A stretch of 64,000 nucleotides of DNA from Voacanga thouarsii (GCA_026120185.1 JANUWF010001109.1:4270001-4334000), one strand, 5' to 3'. Shown: positions 11,196-23,772, counted from the stretch's first letter. Numbers and translations: made by a program. The notes: generated by a model not told the origin, from the letters alone.

Positions 11196-11760
11196 AGGTA
11201 TTGCTGTATACCTAGAGTCCATTTTGATAGTTGGGTCAACATCTTCCTGGATAATTGATTCTAGAGCCACTGACCATGTCTGTAACTCTTTGCAGGGGTT
11301 CAGAATGACAAGGAGACTCAGCAAGGATGAGCATGGACTTCAAGTAGGCAATGGAGCAAGAATATGGGCTGAAGTAGTGGGAGATCTTAAGCTTATCTTT
11401 TTAAACGATATTTTATATGTTTCTTGTTTTAAACAGAATTTGATTTCAGTTTTCAAATTGATGAATCAAGGATATTCTGTTTCTTTCCATTCTGGTGTCT
11501 CTATCAGTAGAAATGGTAATTTAATTTGTACAGAAAATATGTATGGGAATCTTTTTTATATACATCTTATTCAAAATCAAGTGAATAATATTCAAACTGA
11601 ACCTGATAATAAAAAGAGAAATGCCATATCAAATGACTCGTATTTGTGGCATCTAAAATTGGGACATATAAATCCCAATAGGATTCAGAGACTAATCTAT
11701 GATGGGCTTTTAAATTTATTGAGACTGGAAGAATGGTCTTAGTGTAAATCTTGCCTTAAA
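11196..11760 (+). pseudogene. pol: copia aspartic protease and GAG-pre-integrase region
   Basis: Open from 11224 to 11742 (172 codons). The protease active-site block reads WIIDSRATDHVC: the catalytic Asp is present, but the following Gly of the normal D-S/T-G triad is Arg, which should abolish activity. Further along, LWHLKLGHIN (His pair) and CKSCLKGKM (Cys pair, just after a stop at 11740-11742) form the HHCC zinc finger that precedes the integrase core. These parts would process the polyprotein and bind the DNA ends. Confidence 0.85.
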
Positions 11761-12837
11761 GGTAAAATGACCAAAAAGTCCTTTGCCAAAAAGGCGGATA
11801 GAGCCATGGAAATTCTAGCCCTAATTCATACGGATATTTGTCATCTGATGACTACACCAGTTAGGGGAGACTATGAGTACTTCATCACTTTCACAGAGGA
11901 TCACACTCGTTTTGATTATATTTATCTGATGAGGTACAAATCTGACTCTTTTGATAAATTCAAGTAGTTTAAGATTGAAGTGGAGTGTAAAATAGGTAAA
12001 TTAATTAAAATTTTGAGATCGGATCGTGGTAGAGAGTACTTCCTCAGTGAGTTTAAGGATTACTTGGTACATCACGACATAGTATCTCAGTCAACTGCGC
12101 ATGTGACTCCCAAGCAGAATGGTGTAGCTGAGAGAAGAAATATAACTTTGATGGAAATGGTTAGAAGCATAATGAGTTATGCGTCTCTTCCTATTTCTTT
12201 TTAGGGGTATGCCTTAGAAACAACGACATATATTTTGAACTTAGTACCTTCCAAATCAGTACTTAGGACACCCTATAAGATGTGAACTGGACAAAAGCCC
12301 AGTTTGAACCATCTCAAGATATGGGATTGTCTTACTTATGTGCTGACAAAATGAAGTAAGTTAGAACCAAGATCAGAGTTATGCTAATTTGTTGGATATG
12401 CAAAAGGAACAAGAAGTGGATATTTCTATCATCCTCAACAATATAAAGTACTTGTTAGTATTGATACTAGATATTTAGAGGATAAACAAATTACTTCCAC
12501 CACGGGTTTAAGCAGGATAGAGTTAGAAGAGAAGTTGGTCACTGATTCAACTTCAGATACTGCTAACACCATGATTGAGGAATCAAGAGAAATACTACCA
12601 GATATTCCTATACAAACTGAGCCTCGTCGGAGTGGGAGGATCACAAAAGTTCTAGACTGGTGGATCGAAGAGGACTATGATCTAGTCTCTAATCATCAGG
12701 AACAATATCCCACTAGATACAAGGAGGCCATTGTTGATGCTGATGCAGACAAATGGCAGCTAGCTATGATTGCCTAGATTAAGTCCATAAACCTCAATTA
12801 AGTATGGGATCTTGTCATTACACCTGATGGGATAAAA
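11761..12837 (+). pseudogene. pol: copia integrase core and start of RT
   Basis: The rve integrase core is recognisable. The first catalytic Asp is in ALIHTDICH (about 11830), the second in LRSDRGREY (about 12020), and the catalytic Glu in QNGVAERRN (about 12130). In-frame stops at 11965 and 12204, and more after 12280, break it. The later integrase C-terminal part (EPRRSGRITK) and the beginning of RT (VWDLVITPDGIK) run up to 12837, where a solo LTR is inserted. The RT sequence resumes at 13821. Confidence 0.85.
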
Positions 12838-13815
12838 TGATAGTGAAGGAATTTGTCCATCTCAATTATGGGAGAGATGTCCATGGACCCCTTGATAAGT
12901 TAGACTGTTAAAATGTATGGTCGTGTTTAAATATATCAATCTAAGATATTAATATCATTTGTTTGAACAGACTACTATGAAATCAATAAATAATTGATTT
13001 ATCTTAATAAGGATGACATGCTCTGTGCCTTATATTTAATCTGGATATCGTGTGACAAAATGACTAAATATAAAATTGTGGTTTGGTTCAAAGAGATCAC
13101 TGATCTTCATTTAACCTGGATAGTTATAATGTTTTGCTAGAAACTGCTTATAACTTGTGGGCCATTTAAATATGATTTAGACACACTGCCAGTGTTAAAT
13201 GAACCTATAGGATCATACAATAAGCGAACTTGTTAGGTTATTTTTCTGGTAGCTAGATTCGATGAATTTGAAAATATGTCTAAGTTAATCAAACTTAGAA
13301 AATTTACTAGATACAATGAATCTAGAAATATGTCCACATTCGATGTATCTGGATGATGTCCAAATTATAAGAATCTGACTCGGTAAATTAATTAGTTAAA
13401 TTACCGAAATAATGGCAGAATCTTATCATATCAGTTTTAATTTAATTTGAATTTAAATTAAAATATGATAAGATATTATCAGAGTTGGACTCTAAGAGGT
13501 TCGGAGGTTTTTAAGAAAACCCTATCCGTCTTCTCAAGAACCCCGTTCTGTTGAGAATATTTGTGCCTCCATTTACCAGAAACTCTCGGGGTAACGAGTC
13601 AATTCACCATGTGTATCCGATAGAGGACGTTCGTACACTGTAGCATCTGGTGATCGTTTGGATTGCACGTACGACAACACAATCAGAATCGAAAGATCTT
13701 GATTACGTCGAACAAAGGTAATTCTGTAAATCTTAGATCTTTTTAATCATTTACTTGGATCCTCAGAAGGAATTCATGGATATTTTTCACATTTAGGAGC
13801 CCATAAATCATAACA
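12838..13815 (+). repeat. solo LTR, 978 bp, inserted in copia RT
   Basis: It begins TGATAGTG and ends ATAACA, flanked on both sides by TAAAA (12833-12837 and 13816-13820), a 5-bp target duplication as left by LTR-element integration. RT coding sequence runs directly into both edges (GIK before, PIGCKWVYKRKR after). There is no coding sequence inside. The right part (ACAAAGGTAATTCTGTAAATC) looks like a U5 end. Strand is inferred from TG..CA and the U5-like right end. Being solo, it has lost its internal region by LTR-LTR recombination. Confidence 0.85.
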
Positions 13816-14570
13816 TAAAACCCATTGGGTGTAAGTGGGTATACAAAAGAAAGAGATGTATGGATGGAAAGATTGAAACCTATAAAGTAATGTTGGTTAC
13901 TCAAGGTTATACTCAGAAAGAAGGAATCGATTATGTGGAAACATTTTCACCAATAGCCATGCTTAAGTCTATCCAGATTCTCTTAACAATTGCATGTCAT
14001 TATGACTACGAGATATGGTGGCAGATGGATGTCAAGACAACATTCTTAAATAACTATCTTAGCGAAGACATCTATATGTCTCAACTAAAAATTTTTGTTG
14101 TTAGAAGTCAAGAACAAATGGTCTTTAAGTTTAAGAAGTCCATTTATGGACTTAAGTAAATGTCACGAGTATGAAACATACGTTTTGGCAAATCGTAAAA
14201 GCTTATGGTTTCATTCAAAATATGGATGAACCATGTGTGTATAGGAAATCAGACAATGGCAAAATGATTTTCTTGGTACTTTATGTAGATGACATTCTAC
14301 TCATTGAAAATGATGTAAGGACATTGTCATCTATTAAGGTTTGGCTATCTAGTTAATTTAACATGAAAAATATGGGAGAAGCTAGCTACATTCTATACCT
14401 TAAATATCTTAGAGATAGAAAGCAAAGAATGTTAGGCATATCCCAATCTGCTTACATTGATAAGATATTGGTCAAGTACAGTATAAATTAATGTAAAGGG
14501 ACTATTAGACCCTTTAGACATGGATTATCTTTATCTTCCAAATAGTATCCTCAGACACAGGAAGACAAGC
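13816..14570 (+). pseudogene. pol: copia reverse transcriptase (broken)
   Basis: After the solo LTR the RT frame gives KWVYKRKRCMDGKIETYK, then TQKEGIDYVETFSPIAM, MDVKTTFLNNYL and KSIYGLK, all standard RVT_2 blocks. A stop at 14157-14159 and a frameshift follow. In the next frame the polymerase active site is intact as FLVLYVDDILLIEN (YVDD at about 14281-14292). In MDVKTTFLN the usual motif is MDVKTAFLNG, so there is some wear around the first catalytic Asp, which itself is kept. More stops follow at 14354 and beyond. Confidence 0.9.
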
Positions 14571-15240
14571 AGAAAATGAGCAGAATCCCTTTTACTTTGG
14601 CGGTGGGAAGTCTCATGTATGTTTTGCTTTGTAGTAGGCCAGATATCTGCTTTGCAGTAGGCATAGTTAGTAGATATCAGTTAAACCCAAAGGAAGCTTA
14701 CTGGCAAGCTATAAAGTATATACTCAAATATCTCAAGGAAACAAGAGATTATATACTTGTATATCATATTAATGATTTGGTTTTTACCAGTTACACAGAC
14801 TTAGACTTTCAGGCAGATAAAGATAAAAGAAAATCCACTAGTGGATATGTCTTTACTTTGTCTGGAGGAGCTATTTTATGGAGAAGTATCAAGTAATCCT
14901 GCATTGCTAATTCTACCATGGAAGCTGAGTATATTATTGCTTTAGGAGCTTCTAAAGAACCTGTGTGACTCTGATCCTCGTGGAAATTAGAGTAGTACCG
15001 CACATAGATAGGCTTGTCACGATTTATTGTGACAACATTGGAGTGATGTCACAATGCAAGGAATCTCAAAACTATAGGAAGGGCGAGCACATAAAGAAGA
15101 AGTATCACCTCACCCGGGAGTTCATCCAGAAACGGCAGATTGTAATCGATCAGATTTCTTCTGTCAACAATCTGGTGGATCTCTTTACCAAGCCTTTGAT
15201 AGAAAAGGTGTTTACAAACACTTCAATGTCACAGGGGTAG
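14571..15240 (+). pseudogene. pol: copia RNase H region
   Basis: The frame at 14576-14896 encodes GSLMYVLLCSRPDICFAVG (RT C-terminal connection) and YTDLDFQADKDKRKSTSGYV, with the first RNase H Asp. After a stop, STMEAEYI supplies the Glu motif (about 14910-14935), and the frame at 14965-15240 supplies IYCDNIGVMSQ with the third acidic residue. It ends with VDLFTKPLIEKVF, the usual copia pol terminus. It degrades the RNA strand during reverse transcription in active elements; here at least two stops break it. Confidence 0.9.
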
Positions 15241-15284
15241 GCACTTATGGACTTTCTTAGTCTTTTGTAGTATAAGTAGGAGAT

Positions 15285-17079
15285 TGTTAGAAAATATGCC
15301 CTCAAAGGTTACAAATTCTGTGTAAACATATTGCAATAAAATGTTGATTCAATTAATTTAGTTTGTTTCTAATGTTATTACACATTTAAGATCTAATTAT
15401 GACAAGTAATGGTCTATGTGTTGGGTCGTTCTTCACAATAAGGTATAGACTATAAGTACTTGTCATACAAGTAAAATTGAGCTCTTAGACATTTGATAAA
15501 ACTGTGCATTTTATTAAGGTAAAACTATTATGCCATGATTTTCAATGAGGAATGGTTTACCTTGAATCAATGAGTAGTTCACTCGTATCATAAGCATAAG
15601 CGTATTTCGAATACGTAGAACTGGACCTATAGTAGTAGTCTCTCTTAAAGTACTATAATTATAGAGACCAGACTATTACTGTTATAGCGTAGACAAATAC
15701 CTTCATACTTTAGTATGAGTTGGTGATCTGGTGAAGTTAGGGTTTTATACTTTAATGTATGTTATGTGAGATTTCTTTTATGAGATCAATATCATTGTAT
15801 GTTGGGCGTATTACTCTAGTTAGTTAAGATGGACTCATACAACAGAGTTTCTATACTTCACTTAGTGAAGTTAAATCACCTCTTTGTGATTGTCCGGGAT
15901 AATCTAATGATCTAGGGCCTTAGGAACTTGACTCTAGAATGTGTGCTTTTGGGTAGCTTCCAATAATAAGCAAGTACATTCAAGTGAGTAATGGATTATT
16001 GGATTAGAGATCTAAGGATGGGAGATATCTTTAAAATAGGTGTTAGTACATTTATCCTGTCTCATTAATAGGTGTTATATAAAGAGGTATTTTCGTTATT
16101 TCACCTATAAGTCGGAGACATTGCTTTAGCAATATCATTCTTGGAATCAATATTTTCATATGGTGATAAATGAAAATATTTAAAATGGCAAAATGCAACT
16201 ATTTAATAGTAAGGGTATTTTGGTCATTTTAGTAGTCATAATAATATGTCTATTGGTTCCCGGAGTAACTCAAGTTATATTGGTGTTGTTTAGACATAAT
16301 ATGGTCTTAATGGATAATTATTTGAAAGGAAATAAAATTTATTCTAAGAGTCCAATTAGAATTAATTAATTAGTTTTAGATTTTGATAAGGCCCAGAAAA
16401 AAATTAATTAATTAAGAGAATTAGGCTGGAATAAATTAAGTAATTGGGCTGATATATGTTGACATACATTATGAGTCTAATTAGAATTAATTAATTAGTC
16501 TTGAGTTTTGATAAGGCCCAGAAAAGATAATTAATTAATTAAGAAAATTGGGCCAATCTTAAATTAGTTTTGGAGCATAGTACCAAGCCCATTAGGGCTT
16601 AATGTTTTCGGCCATTAGGGCTTAATGAAGCCCTAAGGCTGGCTAAAAATATGAGGAAAGAGAGGAAGAAAAAAAACAACATTGTTGTTGCGTGAGTTCT
16701 CCTCTCTCTGGAAAAGTGTGCCGTATCTTCCTCTCTCTCTGTTCCACGTTCTTCTCTTCTTTCTCTCTTGGAGAGTATCTTGATTATCTAAAGAAAGAGC
16801 TTTCACCAAGCTAATCCAAAAATAAGGTAGTGTCATACTCCGGAATACAAAGAGAAGACGCTTGATGCGTAGGAATAGAAGATTGACGAGAGTTCTAGTT
16901 GAATACCAGACACCTCCTTCTCCTCCTCCAATGCAAGAAGAAGTTCCAATGCAACCTGGCACCTTATTGGCTAATCCGTGACCAATAAGAAAAAGTAAGT
17001 ACTCTCTCCTAGATGTGGCTCGAAAAACTGAAAAATTTTTCATTGCGTTTTCTTTGATGTTTTCCATTCTGTTCCTTCA
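15285..17079 (+). repeat. copia 3' LTR, 1795 bp
   Basis: It starts TGTTAGAAAATATGCCC immediately after the weak purine tract AAGTAGGAGAT and ends CTGTTCCTTCA. The last ~34 bp match the 5' LTR remnant at 8699-8732. Inside are repeated AATTAATTAATTAG/GGCCCAG units (about 16345-16535) and two GCCCATTAGGGCTTAATG-like pieces near 16588-16625. The 151-kb-style host genes are absent: the 144-codon minus-strand frame at 16633-17067 has no recognisable content. Confidence 0.85.
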
Positions 17080-17705
17080 TGGATTAATTCATATTTTGTT
17101 ACTAATAGACTTGTGAAAAGAAAAAGTTGTTGTGATTGAATTATAATTAGTTATAGTTCATGGGCCATATTATAATTAAGAATAATTACAATAGTAATTG
17201 GAAACTAAAGAATCCATATTCATTATGGATTCTGGTTACCAAAACACAAACGACATTTGATATAGATGCTGTGTTTTTTATTATTGAAAAGAACAAAGAA
17301 TTTTGTTTTCTCTAAGAAAATCAGTTCTCCTCTTCTTCTTCTTCTGGTTGTCTTAGAAAACCCTAGCCACCAAAGATTATTCTGTTAGCACAGAATTCTG
17401 GTGACTTGAGTGTAGTTCTCGTGTGGACCGTGTTAGAGATAATCTCACACTAAAATTGTAAAGGGTTGATAGATGAACTATCCTTCTCTGGTTGACAATT
17501 GACGAAGCACAACCATTCTTGCTGGATCGCACCTTTAGCAAAGAAAGAAAATTTTGTTTACAGAGACTGGACCATAGGTAATTCTCTTTCTTTTCTTTAG
17601 TCCATTCATCACATATAAGGTAATCCGGGGTGTCGTTTCGCGTTTTAATTCTGCCTGTAATATAATTGCATGATTGCAAGATGCTAACACATGTAATCCC
17701 CACAT
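17080..17705. repeat. LTR-like fragment, probably copia type
   Basis: The general pattern is that of a copia LTR right half: TGGGCCATATTATAATTAAG, a CT-rich run and ACCCTAGCC, GTGTGGACCG, TGACAATTGACGAAGCAC and CATAAGGTAATCCGGG. Neither boundary nor a target duplication was found, and the family differs from the neighbouring LTR. The minus-strand frame at 17377-17703 carries nothing recognisable. Confidence 0.35.
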
Positions 17706-18121
17706 TACTTTGATCTAAAACACTAATTCAAAGTATTTTATATCATTGATAATTGCAAACATATTAATCAGGCAATAATAAACTTTTTAATGATGAGATA
17801 AGTAAAGACGTTACATTTTCTATGGAAATTAGCAGAGTGTTGCTGAGCTATTATCTGCAACCTGCATTAAGACACTAGTATAAATTACTATCAAGAGCAA
17901 TTATGTAAATGAGGTTATAGATGATGAGCTATAATACCTATGTACATTTGTGCATGCCTATGTTATGTAGTTGTTGCAACATGCACACATACAATAGTAT
18001 AAGTAATATTGTAGATCAAGTATCTTAAAATATTTCTTAATATGTAGCTATTGAAAGAATATATTATACTTACCCTTGGAAGTTGATTGTAAACTTCTTT
18101 ATAGACAATGTTTTGAGTGCA
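17706..18121. other. AT-rich gap, presumed Helitron 3' flank
   Basis: No gene is seen. It lies just downstream (minus strand) of the Helitron helicase stop, so the Helitron 3' terminus should be here or a little to the left. I did not find a convincing hairpin followed by CTRR. An 8-bp inverted pair, TGTGCATG near 17950 and CATGCACA near 17980, is the only notable structure. Confidence 0.4.
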
Positions 18122-21100
18122 TCATTTGAAATCCAAGTCATCCTTAAGCACCAAGCTTTTTAGACCTTTTGGTGATTTTACCCTTGAAAGTGCAACGTAG
18201 AGTTGTCCATGAGAAAAAATAGGTTTTGGAAGGTACAATATGACATTGGACAATGTTTGTCCTTGACTCTTGTTAATAGTCATTGCATAGCATACGTTCA
18301 CAAGAAACTGCCTTCTTATCAAAGTGAAAGGCAACTTTGAATCACTGAAGAACATATCTATTCTTGGGATAGGCATTTTGTCACCTATATTTGAACATGA
18401 TATAAGTATTCCTTCAATAACTGGCATTTGTGTGACAACAAGTCTTGTACTATTGCATAATCCTTTGCTGTGGTTGACATTTTTTAGCAACATAATAGGC
18501 ACATTATTCTTGATCTTTAACTTATGATCAGGCATTCTTGGAAAACTGAGATAGTTGAGGAATTCTGTTGGACACAAATTATCAACATCTTTTAGATGTT
18601 ATGTTGCTTCATCTATTCTATCCGCACTTACATATTCAGTAGCATCTTCAGGAACTTTTTCCAATGCAAAGCTATTCAACTCATGAACAGTTTTATTTCT
18701 TGGTGTTAGAATGTCCCTCTCCATCAAATATATAGAATCTGGAAATTTTGTCTCAAAATTTGGATAAGTTAATTTGAAGATTGTCTCTACAGGATCACCA
18801 TTCGCTTCTATAATGAATCTATTAGGAATTTTGATATATGTAGGTTTATTATCATCACCTTTACATTTTGCTGGTTCTATGCCATCGCCTATTCTTAGAA
18901 GCCAATTTGCAAATGTTGCATATTCTTCAGCTTTTATCACATCAAAATCGTGACTTTGTTTATGTCTCATGTTCTCGGCCAGTGTTTGTACTTCACAGTA
19001 ATTCCACAATTCTGATCGATTCAAGGATAAAAGTATAATATTAGCTCTTTGACTTTTTGGAACAATCGGATTAACTTGACGAAAATCTCCTTCTAATAGT
19101 ACTGTTTTACCTCCAAATGGTTTTGAGACATTGTCACTTTCAGATGACTTTAGTATGTCTGAGTGTTTTGTCAACAGTCTCATAAACATATTTAGAATTC
19201 ATAGGAGCTTTATCCCATATAATCAACTCTACTTTTTTTTTTTTTTATCAATTCTGGAAGCTGAGAGTTTGTTTTAATTGAACATGTAGTATCTTTCGTG
19301 GTCAGCAATAGAATTTAAAATCTGCTATGTTTTGTTCTACCACCAGGTAAAAGTAATAATGCAATCCCTGTTGAATTATGGAAATAATGTTATTGAAATA
19401 AACATGTGAATTTATTTTTATAATGTTCTTTATGTAAAGTTTTTTATATCGCTGTTTTAATTGTATAGCCATTATTTTATATTTGATTATGTATTTTTCA
19501 GTGGAAGTATAGAAACATGTATTGTTTGTTGAATGAATATATCAAAATGACGAATATAGGCCAAATTTGGTTTTGGGAAGTTTTATTCAAAATTTTAGAT
19601 TGTATTTTTGGAAACTTTTGAAAGAAAGCATTGAGGAATCTTCTATTAATTTGACTTATGAAATATTTGTAGGCATACGTATGAGTAGAATGTTACCTGA
19701 AGATGCAACTGCCAGGACAATCTTTGATTCTGATCTAAGCTTGTTTATGATTGTTTTGTAAACAAATGTCTTTCTTATGCCTCCATAACCATACAAAAAA
19801 AAAAATCAACTTACCCTAATCATGTTTAACAACAGTTATAACTTTTTCATATATCTATTTTTGTTGTGCATTCAATTAGGAATGCATGATCTCATGTTCA
19901 GTTCATAGTGCATTAGCATTATACACGATTTCTTCCCTTATGCATGTGTTTAGATCAATGAGAAACTCTTGATTTGGTAATGACATTCCTTCTATTTCCT
20001 CTAGACTTTGTCCTTGTTTTAGAAGCAAGTGTTGTAATTATCTCAAAGTGTAGTTCTTAATCTGATTTTCTAAGAGATGTAGGGATGGAAATCCAAGGAT
20101 TTTCCTTTACATGTATTCAATATCATCACCCTTTTTTCCTAACTTGCCTCCCAAAAATGCTTGACATCTACTACATTGCAAAAAATAATTATTGTGACAA
20201 ACATATCCCATAATTGAGCAGCCTCATCAATTGCATTGTGCCATTCTTGATCTTCTTGTAATAGACCTCTTGCATAGCATGCTTCTTGAAAAGATGGATA
20301 TAAATTTCCATTGTAGGTTCTTATTTCTTCATAGGTTGTAGGACCACAAACATATTTTAATAACATTCTTATATAATATCTCTCACCTGAAGTTGGATAT
20401 GCAAAGCTGATTCTTCCAATGCATTTGTGCGATTTCCTCTTTTGACAAACTTTTTCAGTCTTCTTCCAACAATAATGTTGTGGAAATTCTGTGTACAAAA
20501 ATTTTCTTGCATTTGGATTTATTCTATTCATCTCAAACCATTCTATAAACATTGTTCTCTTTGCATCTTTATTCATTGCAACATTAGTAAGAGAACTGGA
20601 ATCATTGAAAATTACATTTTGCTTATCTTGAAGACGAAACCCTAATCTCTGAACTGCAGGTGTTCGAAAATGAAAATCAAACTCAAATATTCTCCAGTAG
20701 GCTTCATATGCTGATATGTATCTACAATCCAAAAACATTTTGACTTCATTAAAACTTAGATCTTGTGAATCATTGTCTAAGTTGATTTGACACTGATTCC
20801 TTTCTATCATAGCTATTGTTCGATTTGAACCTTTATTTACTTATTTGAATAAATATTTGATGGCTCTTGATTGGTTGCATATTTCAACATTAATATGGTT
20901 TTGATATTTCACTAATAAATAACGATTATATAGAACTACAAATCTATTATCAAGTAGAAATCCATTCTTCTCAATATTGATTGATGTGTCTTTCCTTCTA
21001 TACATACAAAATCCTAAATCATCAATTGATGTCTTGTTTTGGAAACACTTTGGAAAATGCTTTGAATAAGGACCTGTAGAAAAATGAATAACTTAGGATA

Positions 21101-22560
21101 TTTGATCATATAGTTATGTTGGAATAACACAGAAATCATCTACTGCTAATCTTGTAGCATACGTAGTGAGCTTTCATATCTAATTCCACATGGTCCATGC
21201 ATCTTGTATTCTGTTACGGCTTTATAGCCAATTAGATCAATACTTGGATCTAGAATTTCTATAGAAACCACTTCATAACCAAATGATGATGTGTGAATTT
21301 GTCAATCCTCATTTTTTAAATTCAATTGTGTATGCAACTGTTATGTAGTGTTGCAAATAAGTTATTGAAGTTGTCATTATAAAGGGAATAACTGAGGTTA
21401 CATTTTAATGTAATAGAGTTTATAATTTATGAGGGGAAAGCAATTACCTGAATAAACTTGACCAAAGATTTTGTTCTTTAACATGTCATTGATCATATCA
21501 TCAAATTTCATCTTGAAAACTCATTCCTCAATTTTAGGTCTGTTTTTTGTCCTCTATCCAGGATTCTCATCCAAATGTTATTTATTTTCTGGCTAATTCG
21601 GATTGGCTATAAATGTTACGAACAAATCTGGATTTCCACAGAAGCTACATAAGGCCATTACATCTAATAATTTTGAGCCAAATATTGTGGACCACTAGTG
21701 AATATAGATGGTAGTATTGTTCTCTTACCAATTTTTGTTGAATCTGTGTCACCACACTGAATAGCATCTTGTACATTTCTGTATAAGTCTGTTTGTAAAT
21801 CACCTTAATGTTCTGAAATCCACTTTAGTCGTGCTTTCTCAAAGGTGTATAAGCATCGACAACGAATTGTTGGAATAGTCTTCGAGCAAAAATCATGGTT
21901 AAACCTTTTGTATGTCTAGTATTCCCTACAGAAGATCATTTTGTACGAAGTCTGCGACTATTTTGCACATAAAGGATTTGGGGATGATATCCATCTTTGC
22001 CATATAGAAATAGTAATGGATATTGCATAGCCATAATGAGGGATGCAAATAGCTTATGCGCTGTGGACTACCAGATTTCATCTCCACAATCATATCACGT
22101 TTTCTTGTGGTTTTGTTCAAATCACCAATAATTAGTGCTGCTATTTCTCTAGCTTTAGGTGCATCATATTCTCTTCCTCTAAAATCTATGCTATAATGTA
22201 ATTTAATTTTGAAATTTGAGACTTCTCCAAAGGAATATTTGTCCCAAGCTATTCTAAATACTTTCACCAATTCATTGTTATTATTTAACATTGATATTAG
22301 CTCTTGCGTAATGTCTACTCTTATATTGGTGTTAAACTGTCTTTGATTTACCACTCAGATTCTATTTTGAACCTCATTTTCAATATCATGAAAATAGAGC
22401 TGGATAAAGTGTGCATGATGACCATCTGTTAGCAAAAATGATCTAAGTCTATGATATTTTTTACCATTTATTCTATAGATATAAGGTCCTGATCTTTCAT
22501 TCACTTCATCATCTATAGTGCATGGAGAAATAAGATTTATAAATAGTACATGGGTTGGTA
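18122..22560 (-). pseudogene. Helitron Rep/PIF1-like helicase gene (broken)
   Basis: This protein nicks DNA and unwinds it during rolling-circle transposition. From the N-terminus: RSGPYIYRINGKKYHRL (22.5 kb), then IRVDITQELISMLN and SYLHPSLWLCNIHYYF (21.9-22.35 kb, Helitron_like_N). Next come ARRLFQQFVVDAYT, GKRTILPSIFT and NPDLFVTFIANP (21.6-21.9 kb, Rep start), EYKMHGPCG and PYSKHFPKCF (21.0-21.2 kb), and ERYYIRMLLKYVCGPTTYEEI (about 20.35 kb). The helicase follows: a Walker A-like YGYGGIRKT near 19.78 kb (Gly of GKT lost), VASS/GIALLLLPGGRT around an intron, LIIWDKAPM (Walker B Glu changed to Lys), EGDFRQVNPIV and INKSQGQTL...VALSRV at the C-terminus. Several stops and frameshifts occur, and the HUH-His block was not found. 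Inactive. Confidence 0.9.
19368..19696 (-). other. spliceosomal intron in the Helitron helicase
   Basis: On the minus strand the frame VASS ends at TCTTCAG followed by GTAACATT, and resumes after TTCAACAG with GGATTGCATTATT, restoring the conserved VASSGIALLLLPGGRT block. The GT-AG borders, the exact restoration of the reading frame (phase 1) and the AT-rich 329-bp body support an intron. The small plus-strand frame 19567-19761 lies across it and is not a gene. Confidence 0.75.
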
Positions 22561-23772
22561 ATGTTGCTCATTTTGAGGTGTTTGCAGGATATACTTGCAG
22601 AAAGTATTTTGTTATGAGTAAGTCTTGTATTGTTGATTATTTAAACGTGATTAAAAAACTGGTGCAATAATTGTTGCTTTGTTTGAGGTTTTAATAGCAC
22701 GTTTAGTTAATGTTGTTCAGTTATTATAGTGATACAATTCATCAATCATAAATATGTATTCTAGCAGATATTATATAATTTGAATGTATTGATTCAATGA
22801 TATTGTGAATCATTTTTCTTGTAAATTATTCTCATGAATATGATTGAGTTGTTAATTTCAACGGTTTGTTTTTTTATGATTTGAATAATTTTAATAGACT
22901 TGTGTACTCTTAATGCAATTATTGTTGAGGAATCATAAAATAATTTATAATATGGAAAATACATATGATTCAAGCAATTTTTCCCAATTCTTTATTTTTT
23001 TTAATTTTTTTTGATACATTTGGTTATTAAATGGAGTAGTGATATAGTTTGGGTTGGCTGAACATTTGAGTACTCAATAAATTTTATTGGATATTAAAGA
23101 GTCATTTGGTGGATTACTTATTTGGATTTTCAACAGTCATTTGGTGGGTTACTATATGGAATTTCAATTGCCATTATGGTGGAGTAATCATTAACTACTT
23201 TATGTTATGGAAAACATATCATATGTCATTTAATATTATCAATTGATTTTAGCATATGAGTGTGCGGTCTGCTATTTTGTTTGAAAGTCATATATTTTAA
23301 GTTGTGTATGTATCGAGTAGTCATTAACTTATGTTAGATTTTCAAAATTCTGTTGGTGCTTGGAATTAAATAATTTCTTTGAAGAAATATTAGTATTGTG
23401 AAGAATGTATCTGGTTAGATGCTTTTAATATAGCACAGGAATTCTAAAGGACTTGTTAAATATTACAATAAAAGGAGTACAGGATTTTGTTGAAATTCTT
23501 TTCAAATTCCAAAAGACATGTAGTACTTATTTGTTTGTTTAGATTTCGAAATTTTGTTGGTGCTTTGAATTTAATAAATTGTTTGAAGAATAATAATATT
23601 GTGAAGAATGTATCTAGCTAGATGCTTTTAATATAGCACAGTAATTTCAAAGGACTTGATAAATATTACAATTAAAGAAGTACATGATTTTGTGAATTTT
23701 CTTTTCAAATTCCCAACCACATGTAATACTTATATGTTTTTTTAGATATAAATATGCTTACGCACATTTCTT
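22561..23772. other. AT-rich Helitron interior with local duplications
   Basis: No gene is seen. About 45-bp units built on GTCATTTGGTGGRTTACT lie at 23101-23190. A longer duplication of about 200 bp (23335-23535 and 23543-23740) is entered separately. Confidence 0.5.
23335..23740. repeat. ~200-bp imperfect tandem duplication
   Basis: Two adjacent copies share blocks such as GTGAAGAATGTATCT, TAGATGCTTTTAATATAGCA and AAAGGACTTG(T/A)TAAATATTACAA. They differ at about one base in ten and by small indels. Neither copy codes. Confidence 0.85.

Larger units (their letters stand above)
8699..17079 (+). mobile_element. Ty1/copia retrotransposon, all domains present but broken
   Basis: Order seen: 34-bp 5' LTR remnant (8699-8732), tRNA-iMet primer site, gag, protease, integrase, reverse transcriptase and RNase H, then a complete 3' LTR (15285-17079). 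The protease-integrase-RT-RNase H order is diagnostic of Ty1/copia. The 5' remnant (TTTCTTTGATATTTTTCG) matches the last bases of the 3' LTR, so the 5' LTR was cut at GTTTT by the inverted Athila-type LTR next to it. A solo LTR sits in RT. Frequent stops and frameshifts make it inactive. Confidence 0.9.

Noticed and set aside
16633..17067. 144-codon minus-strand frame
   Set aside because: Lies wholly inside the copia 3' LTR and has no recognisable motif.
17829..17850. TTAG followed by a weak AGCA/TTGCT hairpin as the Helitron left end
   Set aside because: The stem is too short and AT-rich; not distinguishable from chance.
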